A stretch of 64,000 nucleotides of DNA, from NCBI RefSeq assembly GCF_050410775.1, contig NZ_CP191229.1; one strand, written 5' to 3'. This stretch comes from Erwinia sp050410775 (GTDB lineage Bacteria; Pseudomonadota; Gammaproteobacteria; Enterobacterales; Enterobacteriaceae). The notes below the pieces were generated by a model. It ran no database searches and was not told the DNA's origin. It saw only the letters and a program-made list of their open reading frames with translations. Shown here one piece after another: positions 1 through 8,501 of the stretch; positions within the stretch are counted from its first letter, which is position 1; each line of letters begins with the position of its first letter. The translations under genes were made by a program, and so were the position numbers.

Positions 1-1
1 A

Positions 2-481
2 AACGATCACGAAAAAGAGTATATCGTCACGGTTAACAAGCCGGTGACCGATGAGTTTATTCAGGGCCTCGGCGCAGGCGTGCCTATGCTGGGGACGGTG
101 ACCCGCAAATGCAAAGTGAAGAAAGAAGCGCCGTTCGCATTCCGCATTACGCTGGTACAGGGGCTTAATCGTCAGATCCGCCGCATGTGCAAACATTTTG
201 ACTATGAAGTCACCAAGCTTGAGCGTGTCCGCATCATGAACGTCAGCCTGAAAGGGCTGCCGCCGGGGGAGTGGCGCGATCTGACCGATGATGAGCTGAT
301 CGAGTTATTCCGGCTGATTGAGGACTCCTCGTCCGAGGAAAAACCAGCGCAAAAAGCGAAGGCCAAACCCGCCGCAGCGAAGAAACCTGCCGTCAGCGGG
401 CCGAAAAGCAGTGAAAAAAGCGCCGCGCCGGCTGGCCGTAAGCGCTTTACCCAGCCGGGCCGTAAAAAGAAAGGGCGCTAA
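2..481 (+). CDS. rluF: 23S rRNA pseudouridine synthase F, C-terminal part (5' end outside window)
   Basis: RluF-family enzyme that isomerises uridine in 23S rRNA (U2604 in E. coli). The window opens inside the gene: the frame is open from base 2 (NDHEKEYIVTV) and gives 159 residues. By comparison with E. coli RluF (about 290 aa) roughly 130 residues are missing, including the S4-like domain and the GRLDKDSQGL catalytic segment. What remains is the end of the synthase fold, with GLNRQIRRMC as the conserved RNA-binding motif, and a basic Lys/Ala/Pro-rich tail ending PGRKKKGR, as in RluF. It converges on fabY with only 7 bases between stop codons and no visible terminator. In E. coli rluF is elsewhere on the chromosome. 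Confidence 0.93.
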   Translation, partial: NDHEKEYIVTVNKPVTDEFIQGLGAGVPMLGTVTRKCKVKKEAPFAFRITLVQGLNRQIRRMCKHFDYEVTKLERVRIMNVSLKGLPPGEWRDLTDDELIELFRLIEDSSSEEKPAQKAKAKPAAAKKPAVSGPKSSEKSAAPAGRKRFTQPGRKKKGR

Positions 482-488
482 AACAGCG

Positions 489-1427
489 CTACTCCCCGGA
501 GCCGCCCTCTTCGAGAGGGCCATCCGGGTCAGCAGGCAGAACGATATAAATCCCCTCAAATACCGCGCCGCAGACCTCATTGCCAAAAAGCTCGACTTCC
601 AGCTGTACCCTCGCCTTGCGCCCCTGCGCCAGACGATCGAGATCGCCGCTGAGCGAGCCTAAGTCCGCCACGGCACCCGGCTTGCCGCTAATGGGGTGGC
701 TGTAGCGAATGTGCGCGTCCGCCAGGATAATGGTCCCACCCAGATGACGCTCGCGCAGCAGCAGCCAGATCAGCCCCCAGCCGGTCAGCGTAGCCAGCGA
801 GAAAAGGCTCCCGGCAAACAGGGTATGGTGAGGATTCTGGTTACCGTTTTCGGGCATCGTAGTGATGAATTTTTTGCCCGTATACTGAAGGATGCGCACG
901 CCCATCTTTTCACTGAGCGGAATATGGTCATACCAGGCTTGCTGAAGCTGTCCGCACCAGTCGCCGCGATGCAGAATATCATCAAGCGTGATCACCGGCT
1001 TGATCATCAGAAAGTGGCGCACCGGGGTCGTTTGCGGAACGGTAATTTCGCCCTGATTGATGTAACCCAGCTTGGCAAAGAACGCCATTGCATCCTCGCG
1101 GGCGCTGCACACCACGCGCTTGGCGCCTTCCTGCCGCGCAACGGACTCCAGCGTCATCGCCACCAGCGTGCCTAACCCTTTACCCTGTACGGAAGGATGC
1201 ACTGCCAGAAAGCGGATAGCCGCCTCATTTTCCGCATTGATGTATAAGCGGCCAACCGCCACCGGATCGCCGCGTTCGTCCACCACCATCTGGTGATGCG
1301 CCAGCGCGTCCCAGGCGTCCCGTTCGGAACCCATCGGCTGATGCAGGGGCTTTCTCAGCATTTCCCAGCGGAACTGGTAGTAGGTCTCCAGCTCTTCCGC
1401 TGTTTCAGGCACTCGAAGATGATACAT
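489..1427 (-). CDS. fabY: GNAT acyltransferase / hot-dog thioesterase-like fusion FabY (YiiD)
   Basis: Two-domain protein of the YiiD/FabY family; the E. coli homologue is linked to supplying starter units for fatty acid synthesis (also called MadA). Residues about 1-150 form a GNAT domain with the acetyl-CoA loop QGKGLG near 81-86. Residues about 165-305 form a hot-dog domain containing NPHHTLFAGSLFSLATLTGW. I chose ATG at 1427 (312 aa) because AGAGAG lies about 10 bases upstream. A TTG at 1487 overlapping the dtd stop would add 20 residues; E. coli has a short extension of this kind, so the longer form is possible. It is last in the yihX-yihY-dtd-fabY row and probably cotranscribed. Confidence 0.92.
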   Translation of the reverse strand: MYHLRVPETAEELETYYQFRWEMLRKPLHQPMGSERDAWDALAHHQMVVDERGDPVAVGRLYINAENEAAIRFLAVHPSVQGKGLGTLVAMTLESVARQEGAKRVVCSAREDAMAFFAKLGYINQGEITVPQTTPVRHFLMIKPVITLDDILHRGDWCGQLQQAWYDHIPLSEKMGVRILQYTGKKFITTMPENGNQNPHHTLFAGSLFSLATLTGWGLIWLLLRERHLGGTIILADAHIRYSHPISGKPGAVADLGSLSGDLDRLAQGRKARVQLEVELFGNEVCGAVFEGIYIVLPADPDGPLEEGGSGE

Positions 1428-1483
1428 AAAATGCTTCTCTCTTTCTGAACCCGCGACGCTGACCTGCCGTTCGCCCAACAGTC

Positions 1484-1921
1484 TCAAACCTGGAGCCAGA
1501 AGGTAACGGGGCCATCATTCACCAGCGCAACCTGCATATCAGCAGCAAACTGGCCTGTTTCAGTGGCGATGCCTTTCTCACGGCAGCAGCCAATAAAGTA
1601 CTTGTAGAGACGTTCCGCTTCCGCCGGCTCCGCCCCGCCCGAAAAGCCAGGCCGCATCCCTTTTTGCGTATCCGCCGCCAGGGTAAACTGCGACACCACC
1701 AGCACGCTACCGCCCGCCTGCTGTACGTTAAGATTCATTTTTCCCTGCTCGTCGCCAAAAATACGATAGCCCAGCACCCGATCGCACAGCCGCTGCGCTT
1801 TTTGCTCATCATCGCCTTTTTCCACGCCGAGCAGTATCACCAGCCCTGGCCCGATTTCCCCGATGGTTTCTCCTGCCACCGTTACGCTGGCATTCAGCGC
1901 CCGTTGAATTAAGGCAATCAT
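1484..1921 (-). CDS. dtd: D-aminoacyl-tRNA deacylase
   Basis: Hydrolyses D-amino acids (classically D-Tyr) from mischarged tRNA, and also Gly-tRNA-Ala, protecting translation in the cytosol. The 145 residues equal the usual family length. The two signature cross-subunit motifs are present: GGSVLVVSQFTLAAD near residues 70-84 and the C-terminal NDGPVTFWLQV with the GP dipeptide of the active site. Its ATG overlaps the yihY stop by four bases (ATGA at 1918-1921), implying translational coupling. Confidence 0.96.
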   Translation of the reverse strand: MIALIQRALNASVTVAGETIGEIGPGLVILLGVEKGDDEQKAQRLCDRVLGYRIFGDEQGKMNLNVQQAGGSVLVVSQFTLAADTQKGMRPGFSGGAEPAEAERLYKYFIGCCREKGIATETGQFAADMQVALVNDGPVTFWLQV

Positions 1922-2790
1922 ACGTCCTCTTTTTCTAATTTTTCTTCCTGCTGCCTGAGATGGCGGAAATCATCCAGCGTGGCGGTAATTTCCGCACCCA
2001 GTAAGACAATACACCATGTCCAGTAAACCCACAGGAACAGAATAGGGATCACCGCCAGCACGCCGTAGATTAACTGATACGAAGGGAACATCGTAACATA
2101 GAGCGCAAAGCCCTTTTTACCCAGTTCAAACAGTAGCCCGGCCACCAGCGCGCCAATCAGCGCATCACGGCTGGGCACGTGCCGGGTAGGCACAATACTG
2201 TAGAGCAGCCAGAATGACAGCCATGAGAGCAGCAGGGGAAACATGCGCAGCCCGTAATCAATCAGCCAGCTGACGCCCGTCACAGACGCCCAGCGCAGCG
2301 ATAAGAGGTAGGAGCTTATCGCCAGACTCGCTCCCGCCAGCAGCGGCCCAAGCGTCAGGATCATCCAGTAAACGGCAAAAGAGTAGACCAGGGGTCTTTT
2401 GCGCTTACTCCGCCAGATGGTATTCAGGGCGCTGTCGATGGCGTACATCAACAGCAGCGCGGTAATTACCAGCCCACAAGCCCCAACCGCCGTCATCTTA
2501 TTGACGTTTGAGATGAACTGCTCCAGGTAGTTTTGGATGATATTTCCTGAAGCCGGGACGAAGTTGTTGAAGATAAAACTCTTCAGCTGGCTGCTGATGT
2601 CAGCAAAAGCCGGAAAGGCGGCAAACAGCGCAAAGACGACGGCGACCAGCGGCACCAGCGACAGGAATGAGACAAACGTCAGGTTGCCTGCCAACGTGGT
2701 CATGCCATCCACATCAATCCGCTGCCAGAGCAGTTTCAGCCATGCCCAGAAGGCCCGCAGAGAGTGCCGGTAATGGTTGAGCCTGCGCAT
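1918..2790 (-). CDS. yihY: YihY inner-membrane protein (UPF0761, formerly called RNase BN)
   Basis: Inner-membrane protein of the YihY/UPF0761 family. The old name Rbn/RNase BN came from a mistaken assignment, since the nuclease is encoded elsewhere; the function is unknown. The 290 residues match E. coli YihY in length. Roughly six membrane segments are visible, for example FLSLVPLVAVVFALFAAF near 45-62, AVYWMILTLGPLLAGASLAI near 140-160, and a final IYGVLAVIPILFLWVYWTW near 242-260. The N-terminal TLAGNLTFVSFLSLVP is the family hallmark. The stop overlaps dtd. The start abuts the yihX stop with no gap, so yihX, yihY and dtd look like one translation-coupled unit. Confidence 0.94.
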   Translation of the reverse strand: MRRLNHYRHSLRAFWAWLKLLWQRIDVDGMTTLAGNLTFVSFLSLVPLVAVVFALFAAFPAFADISSQLKSFIFNNFVPASGNIIQNYLEQFISNVNKMTAVGACGLVITALLLMYAIDSALNTIWRSKRKRPLVYSFAVYWMILTLGPLLAGASLAISSYLLSLRWASVTGVSWLIDYGLRMFPLLLSWLSFWLLYSIVPTRHVPSRDALIGALVAGLLFELGKKGFALYVTMFPSYQLIYGVLAVIPILFLWVYWTWCIVLLGAEITATLDDFRHLRQQEEKLEKEDV

Positions 2791-3387
2791 TTAAATGCGA
2801 TCGCTGAAAAAGGCGGGGACGATCGTCGCGTCGGTGACATGAACACTGTGAATGCCGGTTGCCCGTGCAGCCTCAATGTTCGCAAGATTATCATCCAGAA
2901 AAACCGCATTCTCCGCCGTGACCTGCTCTTCTGCCAGCACGCGATGGAAGATCGCCGCTTCCGGCTTACGCAGCCCCATCTCCTGCGACAGATAAATTTT
3001 GTCCGTGGCACGTTCCACTTCAGGATACTGGGTCGGCCACCAGGCGCAGTGCAACTTGTTGGTGTTGGAGAGAATTACCACACGGTCGCCCCGCTCACGC
3101 AGTTTATGCATGATAGCGAGCACTTCCGGCCTGACGCCAACGAACACCGCCTGCCAGCCAGCAGAGAATTGTTCAAAGCTGAGCGCTATATCCAGCTGCT
3201 CACACATTCTGGCGGCAAAGGCTTCATCGCTGATTTCACCGCGCTCGTGCTGCTCAAACTCTTCCCCCATCTGGAAGCGGCTTTGTAACGTTGCCAGAGG
3301 AACCCGGCCAAGGTCGCTCCAGACCCCGAGCACCCGGTTGAAATCAATATCGACAATGACGTTACCTAAATCAAAGATATACAGCAT
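2791..3387 (-). CDS. yihX: HAD-superfamily sugar phosphatase YihX
   Basis: Haloacid dehalogenase-type phosphatase; the E. coli homologue hydrolyses alpha-D-glucose 1-phosphate. Motif I is DLGNVIVD with nucleophile Asp6, motif II is VVILSNTN near residue 105, and motif IV is FLDDNLANIEAA near 165-176. The start is ATG at 3387, which has AAAGGAG six bases upstream; the ATG two codons before it sits on the ribosome site itself and is unlikely. This gives 198 aa, the family length. First gene of the yihX-yihY-dtd-fabY run. The sulfoquinovose catabolism genes that lie between yihX and typA in E. coli K-12 are absent; typA follows directly. Confidence 0.94.
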   Translation of the reverse strand: MLYIFDLGNVIVDIDFNRVLGVWSDLGRVPLATLQSRFQMGEEFEQHERGEISDEAFAARMCEQLDIALSFEQFSAGWQAVFVGVRPEVLAIMHKLRERGDRVVILSNTNKLHCAWWPTQYPEVERATDKIYLSQEMGLRKPEAAIFHRVLAEEQVTAENAVFLDDNLANIEAARATGIHSVHVTDATIVPAFFSDRI

Positions 3388-3471
3388 GGTCATCTCCTTT
3401 TGTGCCGGTGAGCTATTCACTCTAGCGGTAAATGAGGAGACTGAACAGGCGGAAGGGTTTTCATCAGGCAT

Positions 3472-3508
3472 AAAAAAACGCCCTCCGGAACCCGGAGAGC
3501 GTTTTTTA
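3472..3508 (-). terminator. Rho-independent terminator after typA
   Basis: Hairpin pairing ACGC/CTCCGG with CCGGAG/GCGT, flanked by A-run and T-run, so it can work on both strands. On the minus strand it starts 16 bases past the typA stop. Confidence 0.88.
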
Positions 3509-3524
3509 CATCCCGCAGAGGCGT

Positions 3525-5348
3525 TTACGACTCTTTAGGACCGCGGCTTGCGCGTTTACGATCGTTTTCCGTCAGGTGACGTTTACGAATACGGACGGAC
3601 AGCGGCGTCACTTCTACCAGTTCATCATCATCGATAAACTCGATAGCCTGCTCCAGAGTCATTTTGATGGCCGGAACCAGGGTGGTGGCTTCGTCAGTAC
3701 CGGAAGCACGCATGTTGGTCAGCTTCTTACCGGTCAGACAGTTCACGGTCAGGTCGTTAGAACGTGAGTGAATACCAATGATCTGGCCTTCATACACTTC
3801 CGCACCGTGGCCCAGGAACAGCTTACCGCGATCCTGCAGGCTGTACAGGGCGAAAGCAACCGCTTTACCCTGGCCGTTAGAGATCAGCACGCCGTTCTGA
3901 CGCTGGCCAACTTCGCCCTGACGGATATCGTCATAATGGCTGAAGGTGGAGTAGAGCAGGCCAGTACCGGAAGTCATGGTCATGAATTCGTTACGGAAGC
4001 CAATCAGGCCACGGCTTGGGATCACGTAGTCGAGACGTACGCGGCCTTTGCCATCCGGATCCATGTTTTTCATGTCCGCTTTACGTTCGCCCATCGCCTG
4101 CATCACGGAGCCCTGATGCTGCTCTTCGATATCCAGCGTCACGTTTTCGAATGGCTCCTGCTTACGGCCTTCGAATTCGCGGAAGATAACTTTCGGACGG
4201 GATACCGCCAGTTCGAAACCTTCACGACGCATGTTTTCAATCAGAACGGACAGGTGAAGTTCACCACGACCTGATACGCGGAACGCGTCAGCATCGGATG
4301 TTTCTTCCACGCGTAGCGCCACGTTGTGCACCAGTTCTTTGTTCAGACGGTCAAGGATCTGACGAGAAGTCACATACTTACCTTCTTTGCCGCAGAACGG
4401 AGAGGTGTTGACGTTGAAGAACATGGTTACGGTCGGCTCATCAACGCTCAGCGCTGGCAGCGCCATAACATTCTGTGGATCACAGATCGTATCGGAGATG
4501 TTCAGCTCGCCCAGGCCGGTGATAGCAATGATATCGCCAGCTTCCGCTTCGGTCGCGTCGATACGCTCCAGACCCAGGTGAGTCAGGACTTTACCGACTT
4601 TACCGTTACGGGTTTTGCCTTCGCTGTCGATGATGGTAACTTGCTGGTTTGGCTTAACTTTACCGCGTTTGATGCGGCCGATGCCGATAACACCCACGTA
4701 GTTGTTATAGTCCAGCTGGGAAATCTGCATCTGGAACGGCGCGTCCATTTCCACCTGTGGTGGGGAAACGTGTTTCACGATCGCTTCGTACAGCGGGGTC
4801 ATATCATCTGCCATTTCGGCATGATCAAGACCGGCGATGCCGTTCAGCGCGGATGCATAGATAACCGGGAAATCGAGCTGTTCGTCGGTCGCGTCCAGGT
4901 TAACGAACAGGTCAAACACCTGATCCACAACCCAGTCTGGACGAGCGCCAGGACGGTCAACCTTGTTGATGACCACGATCGGCTTCAGACCATTAGCAAA
5001 CGCTTTTTTGGTCACGAAGCGGGTTTGCGGCATAGGGCCATCCGTTGCATCCACAACCAGCAGCACCGAGTCGACCATCGACATCACACGCTCTACCTCG
5101 CCGCCGAAGTCGGCGTGTCCTGGGGTATCCACGATGTTGATGCGGTAGTCGTTCCATTTAATGGCGGTGTTTTTTGCGAGGATGGTAATCCCACGCTCTT
5201 TCTCCAAATCGTTGGAGTCCATTACGCGCTCAGTTGCTTCAGTACGGGCATCAAAAGTACCGGACTGCTGTAGCAATTTATCAACCAGGGTAGTTTTACC
5301 GTGGTCAACGTGGGCAATAATGGCGATGTTACGCAAATTTTCGATCAC
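3525..5348 (-). CDS. typA: Ribosome-associated GTPase TypA/BipA
   Basis: Translational GTPase of the EF-G/LepA group that assists 50S assembly and stress or cold growth. The 607 residues are the family length. G motifs: AHVDHGKTT at 12-20 (P-loop), ERGITI at 51-56 (switch I), DTPGH at 74-78, NKVD at 128-131, ASAL near 165. Downstream come the beta-barrel domain II, EF-G-like domains III and V (GRGELHLSVLIENMRREG; SRGLIGFRNEFMTMTSG), and the BipA-specific C-terminal domain ending RKRHLTENDRKRASRG. It is divergent from glnA as in E. coli and transcribed alone, with its own promoter and terminator. Confidence 0.98.
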   Translation of the reverse strand: MIENLRNIAIIAHVDHGKTTLVDKLLQQSGTFDARTEATERVMDSNDLEKERGITILAKNTAIKWNDYRINIVDTPGHADFGGEVERVMSMVDSVLLVVDATDGPMPQTRFVTKKAFANGLKPIVVINKVDRPGARPDWVVDQVFDLFVNLDATDEQLDFPVIYASALNGIAGLDHAEMADDMTPLYEAIVKHVSPPQVEMDAPFQMQISQLDYNNYVGVIGIGRIKRGKVKPNQQVTIIDSEGKTRNGKVGKVLTHLGLERIDATEAEAGDIIAITGLGELNISDTICDPQNVMALPALSVDEPTVTMFFNVNTSPFCGKEGKYVTSRQILDRLNKELVHNVALRVEETSDADAFRVSGRGELHLSVLIENMRREGFELAVSRPKVIFREFEGRKQEPFENVTLDIEEQHQGSVMQAMGERKADMKNMDPDGKGRVRLDYVIPSRGLIGFRNEFMTMTSGTGLLYSTFSHYDDIRQGEVGQRQNGVLISNGQGKAVAFALYSLQDRGKLFLGHGAEVYEGQIIGIHSRSNDLTVNCLTGKKLTNMRASGTDEATTLVPAIKMTLEQAIEFIDDDELVEVTPLSVRIRKRHLTENDRKRASRGPKES

Positions 5349-5380
5349 AGCTTTGCCTCAGGCATTAGAAATAGCGCGCT

Positions 5381-5409
5381 ATTGTACACGGATTAATCGA
5401 AGGACTGAA
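5381..5409 (-). promoter_or_regulatory. Predicted sigma-70 promoter of typA
   Basis: On the minus strand: -35 TTCAGT (5404-5409), 17-base spacer, -10 TACAAT (5381-5386). The predicted transcript starts about 25-30 bases before the typA ATG. Sequence match only. Confidence 0.55.
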
Positions 5410-5495
5410 CAGGATCACAAATTTCAATTAAAGATAACTGTCAGGATTGCTTTCAGAGCCATTTACAGTGCAAGAATTGCACTCCATCGAAAAAA

Positions 5496-5544
5496 TGCAC
5501 CAAATTAGTGCCGGTCAGGCACCTGAAAGCACCATAATGGTGCG
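5496..5544 (+). promoter_or_regulatory. NtrC enhancer sites upstream of glnA
   Basis: Two dyads of the NtrC type (GCAC-N5-7-GTGC): TGCACCAAATTAGTGC at 5496-5511 and GCACCATAATGGTGC at 5529-5543, centres about 33 bp (three helical turns) apart. Further half-sites flank them (TTGCACT near 5477, TGGTGCA near 5557). They lie about 75-125 bp before the -24 element, the normal enhancer position of glnAp2. Confidence 0.88.
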
Positions 5545-5617
5545 CGACTTCCATTGTGGTGCAGCTCGCGTTTCACGAGAGCGCGTATCATAGCGCTTTT
5601 CGGGCCAAATGAAAAAG

Positions 5618-5636
5618 TTGGCATAGATTTCGCTTT
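5618..5636 (+). promoter_or_regulatory. Sigma-54 promoter of glnA (glnAp2 type)
   Basis: TTGGCATAGATTTCGCTTT carries GG at -24 (5620-5621) and GC at -12 (5632-5633) with the correct spacing. It is nearly identical to E. coli glnAp2 apart from T for C at the end of the -24 box. Start site expected near 5645, giving a leader of about 140 bases. Confidence 0.9.
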
Positions 5637-5782
5637 ATTCAACTTAAGCGATAAACGCCATTTCCACGACGGTTGATAGCTTGTCAGAGATCTTTATTAT
5701 CGGATGACTAAGCCAGATAAGCAAAGTACACCGTGAAGATCTCTAACCACGACGACAATGACAAAATCCAGGAGAGTTAAGT

Positions 5783-7192
5783 ATGTCCGCTGAACACGTT
5801 CTGTCGATGATGAACGAGCATGAAGTCAAGTTTGTTGATCTGCGCTTCACCGATACCAAAGGCAAAGAACAGCACGTCACCATTCCTGCTCACCAGGTTA
5901 ACGCTGACTTTTTCGAAGAAGGCAAAATGTTTGACGGCTCCTCAATCGGTGGCTGGAAAGGCATTAACGAATCAGACATGGTTCTGATGCCGGACGCAAC
6001 GACGGCTGTCCTCGATCCGTTTTTTGAAGATTCTACCCTGATCATCCGTTGTGACATTCTCGAGCCTGGCACCATGCAGGGCTATGACCGCGACCCGCGC
6101 TCTATCGCGAAACGCGCTGAAGATTTCCTGCGTTCTTCCGGTATCGCTGACACCGTGCTGTTTGGACCAGAACCTGAATTCTTCCTGTTTGATGACGTCC
6201 GTTTCGGCGCCACCACTTCCGGCTCTCATGTTGCGATCGACGATATCGAAGCCGCATGGAACACCGGTAAAGAGTATGAAGGCGGCAACAAAGGCCACCG
6301 CCCAGGTCTGAAAGGCGGCTACTTCCCGGTACCACCGGTCGACTCTTCACAGGACATTCGTTCTGCAATGTGTCTGACCATGGAACAGATGGGGCTGGTT
6401 GTTGAAGCTCACCACCACGAAGTGGCAACCGCAGGTCAGAACGAAGTGGCAACCCGCTTCAACACCATGACGAAGAAAGCGGACGAAATTCAGATCTACA
6501 AATATGTCGTGCACAACGTTGCCCACGCCTATGGCAAAACGGCGACCTTTATGCCAAAACCAATTTTTGGTGATAACGGTTCCGGTATGCACTGCCATAT
6601 GTCTCTTTCTAAAGATGGCAATAACCTGTTCGCCGGCGACAAATACGGCGGCCTGTCTGAAATGGCGCTGTTCTACATCGGCGGTGTGATCAAACACGCT
6701 AAAGCGATCAATGCGCTGGCTAACCCGACCACCAACTCCTACAAGCGTCTGGTCCCGGGCTATGAAGCGCCAGTGATGCTGGCTTACTCCGCCCGTAACC
6801 GCTCTGCGTCAATCCGTATCCCGGTTGTGGCCAGCCCGAAAGCGCGCCGTATCGAAGCCCGCTTCCCGGATCCTGCCGCTAACCCTTATCTGGCTTTCTC
6901 AGCTCTGCTGATGGCTGGCCTGGACGGCATCATCAACAAAATCCATCCTGGCGATGCGATGGACAAAAACCTGTACGATCTGCCGCCGGAAGAAGAGGCT
7001 GAGATCCCAAAAGTCGCAGGTTCACTGGAAGAAGCGCTGAACGCCCTGAACGAAGACCGCGAGTTCCTGACGCGCGGCGGTGTGTTCACTGATGACACCA
7101 TCGATGCCTACATCGAACTGCGTAAAGCTGAAATGGACCGCGTGCGCATGACGCCACACCCGGTCGAGTTCGAACTGTACTACAGCGTTTAA
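5783..7192 (+). CDS. glnA: Glutamine synthetase, type I
   Basis: Makes glutamine from glutamate, ammonia and ATP; dodecameric cytosolic enzyme and the main ammonia-assimilation step. 469 residues, the family length. The N-terminal beta-grasp domain contains FDGSSIGGWKGI. Catalytic-domain motifs include GPEPEFFLFD, the NGSGMHCHMSLS metal site, and KPLIPGYEAPV-type NSYKRLVPGYEAP. The adenylylation site Tyr398 (397 without Met) is present in NLYDLPPEE, so GlnE control should operate. The ribosome site AGGAG is 8 bases before ATG. Head of glnALG: its own terminator separates it from glnL, and nitrogen control is through NtrC and sigma-54. Confidence 0.99.
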   Translation: MSAEHVLSMMNEHEVKFVDLRFTDTKGKEQHVTIPAHQVNADFFEEGKMFDGSSIGGWKGINESDMVLMPDATTAVLDPFFEDSTLIIRCDILEPGTMQGYDRDPRSIAKRAEDFLRSSGIADTVLFGPEPEFFLFDDVRFGATTSGSHVAIDDIEAAWNTGKEYEGGNKGHRPGLKGGYFPVPPVDSSQDIRSAMCLTMEQMGLVVEAHHHEVATAGQNEVATRFNTMTKKADEIQIYKYVVHNVAHAYGKTATFMPKPIFGDNGSGMHCHMSLSKDGNNLFAGDKYGGLSEMALFYIGGVIKHAKAINALANPTTNSYKRLVPGYEAPVMLAYSARNRSASIRIPVVASPKARRIEARFPDPAANPYLAFSALLMAGLDGIINKIHPGDAMDKNLYDLPPEEEAEIPKVAGSLEEALNALNEDREFLTRGGVFTDDTIDAYIELRKAEMDRVRMTPHPVEFELYYSV

Positions 7193-7366
7193 TCAGCTAG
7201 TCCCCGGCAGGTTTACGCCGCAGCAGAATGGCCGAAGGCACTCCCGCCCTGGCGGGAGAGGCCTTAAGGCAGAAGTGAAAGCCGGGCCAAAGCATGCTGC
7301 CGCCTAAAACCGCCTGGATTTTGTTGCCGTGGAAACGTACAGCCCATCTCCGGATGGGCTTTTTTC
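7193..7366 (+). ncRNA. glnA 3' UTR, possible GlnZ-type sRNA
   Basis: The 148 bases between the glnA stop and the terminator are rich in hairpins (CTCCCGCC/GGCGGGAG near 7241-7258). In E. coli the same position yields the Hfq-bound sRNA GlnZ by cleavage of the glnA mRNA. Position and terminator fit; I could not align the sequence to GlnZ, so this is inference. Confidence 0.35.
7341..7366 (+). terminator. Terminator after glnA
   Basis: Perfect 8-bp stem AGCCCATC/GATGGGCT with loop TCCG followed by TTTTTC. It lies between glnA and glnL, so part of glnLG expression comes from the NtrC-repressed glnL promoter just downstream. Confidence 0.92.
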
Positions 7367-7415
7367 TCCACGCCCCCATCATTCAGGAAGACGATTCCCG
7401 GATCTCGCCCCATAA

Positions 7416-7432
7416 TGCACTAAAAGAGTGCA
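7416..7432 (+). promoter_or_regulatory. NtrC operator at the glnL promoter
   Basis: TGCACTAAAAGAGTGCA is an NtrC dyad matching the known E. coli glnLp repressor site apart from its centre. It touches the glnL ribosome site (CAGGAG, 7431-7436), consistent with NtrC limiting its own synthesis. Confidence 0.8.
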
Positions 7433-7444
7433 GGAGAACGCTGT

Positions 7445-8494
7445 ATGGCAACAGGCACGCCGCCCGATGCTGGGCAGATTCTCAATTCCCTGCTTAACAG
7501 CATCTTGCTGGTTGATCGTGCGCTGGTGATTCACTACGCCAACCCTGCGGCACAGCAATTACTGGCGCAGAGCTCCCGCAAGCTGTTTGGCACACCGTTG
7601 CCGGAACTGGTGGGATATTTCTCGTTAAATATCGACGTCATGCATGAGAGTCTGAATGCAGGTCAGGGATTTACAGACAGTGAAGTGACTCTGGTGGTGG
7701 ACAGCCGCGCGCACATTATGTCGCTGACGGCACAGCGTCTTCCCGAAGGGTTAATCCTGCTCGAAATGGCACCGATGGATAATCAACGTCGTCTCAGTCA
7801 GGAACAGATTCAGCATGCCCAGCAGGTTGCCGCACGGGATTTAGTCCGTGGGCTGGCCCATGAAATTAAAAATCCGCTGGGCGGATTACGGGGCGCCGCG
7901 CAGCTGCTGGAGAAAGCACTGCCCGATCCCGCGTTAACAGAATATACCCGCGTGATTATTGAGCAGGCAGACCGGCTGCGCAATCTGGTCGATCGCCTGC
8001 TCGGCCCGCAGCAGCCGGGCATGCACGTCACGCAAAGTATTCATCAGGTGGCCGAGCGGGTGGTTAACCTCGTGTCGATGGAGCTGCCTGATAATGTCAA
8101 GCTGGTCAGGGATTACGATCCCAGCCTGCCAGAACTTCCGCACGATCCGGATCAAATTGAACAGGTATTACTGAATGTCGTACGTAACGCGCTCCAGGCG
8201 TTGGGTGAAGAAGGCGGTACGATTACGCTGCGTACCCGCACGGCGTTCCAGCTGACGCTGCACGGCGTACGCTACCGCCTGGTCGCGCGTATTGATATTG
8301 AAGATGATGGCCCCGGGATCCCATCCCAGCTTCAGGATACGCTCTTTTATCCGATGGTCAGCGGACGTGAAGGCGGAACGGGGTTAGGGCTGTCGATAGC
8401 CCGGAGTCTTATCGATCAACATTCGGGAAAAATAGAGTTCAACAGTTGGCCCGGACATACTGAATTTTCGGTTTACCTGCCTATTCGCCAGTGA
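7445..8494 (+). CDS. glnL: Nitrogen sensor kinase NtrB (NRII)
   Basis: Cytosolic histidine kinase/phosphatase of the nitrogen system: phosphorylates NtrC when nitrogen is short and dephosphorylates it when bound by PII. 349 residues, as in E. coli. The N-terminal PAS domain (about 1-110) is followed by the H-box GLAHEIKNPLGG with His139, then the N box (VLLNVVRNALQA), G1 (EDDGPGIP) and G2 (GGTGLGLSI) of the ATPase domain. No membrane segment. Seven bases separate it from glnG, so the two are cotranscribed. Confidence 0.98.
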   Translation: MATGTPPDAGQILNSLLNSILLVDRALVIHYANPAAQQLLAQSSRKLFGTPLPELVGYFSLNIDVMHESLNAGQGFTDSEVTLVVDSRAHIMSLTAQRLPEGLILLEMAPMDNQRRLSQEQIQHAQQVAARDLVRGLAHEIKNPLGGLRGAAQLLEKALPDPALTEYTRVIIEQADRLRNLVDRLLGPQQPGMHVTQSIHQVAERVVNLVSMELPDNVKLVRDYDPSLPELPHDPDQIEQVLLNVVRNALQALGEEGGTITLRTRTAFQLTLHGVRYRLVARIDIEDDGPGIPSQLQDTLFYPMVSGREGGTGLGLSIARSLIDQHSGKIEFNSWPGHTEFSVYLPIRQ

Positions 8495-8501
8495 GGTTTC
8501 T

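Noticed and set aside
4326..5273. 315-codon open frame opposite typA
   Set aside because: Antisense shadow of a well-conserved gene; no family resemblance.
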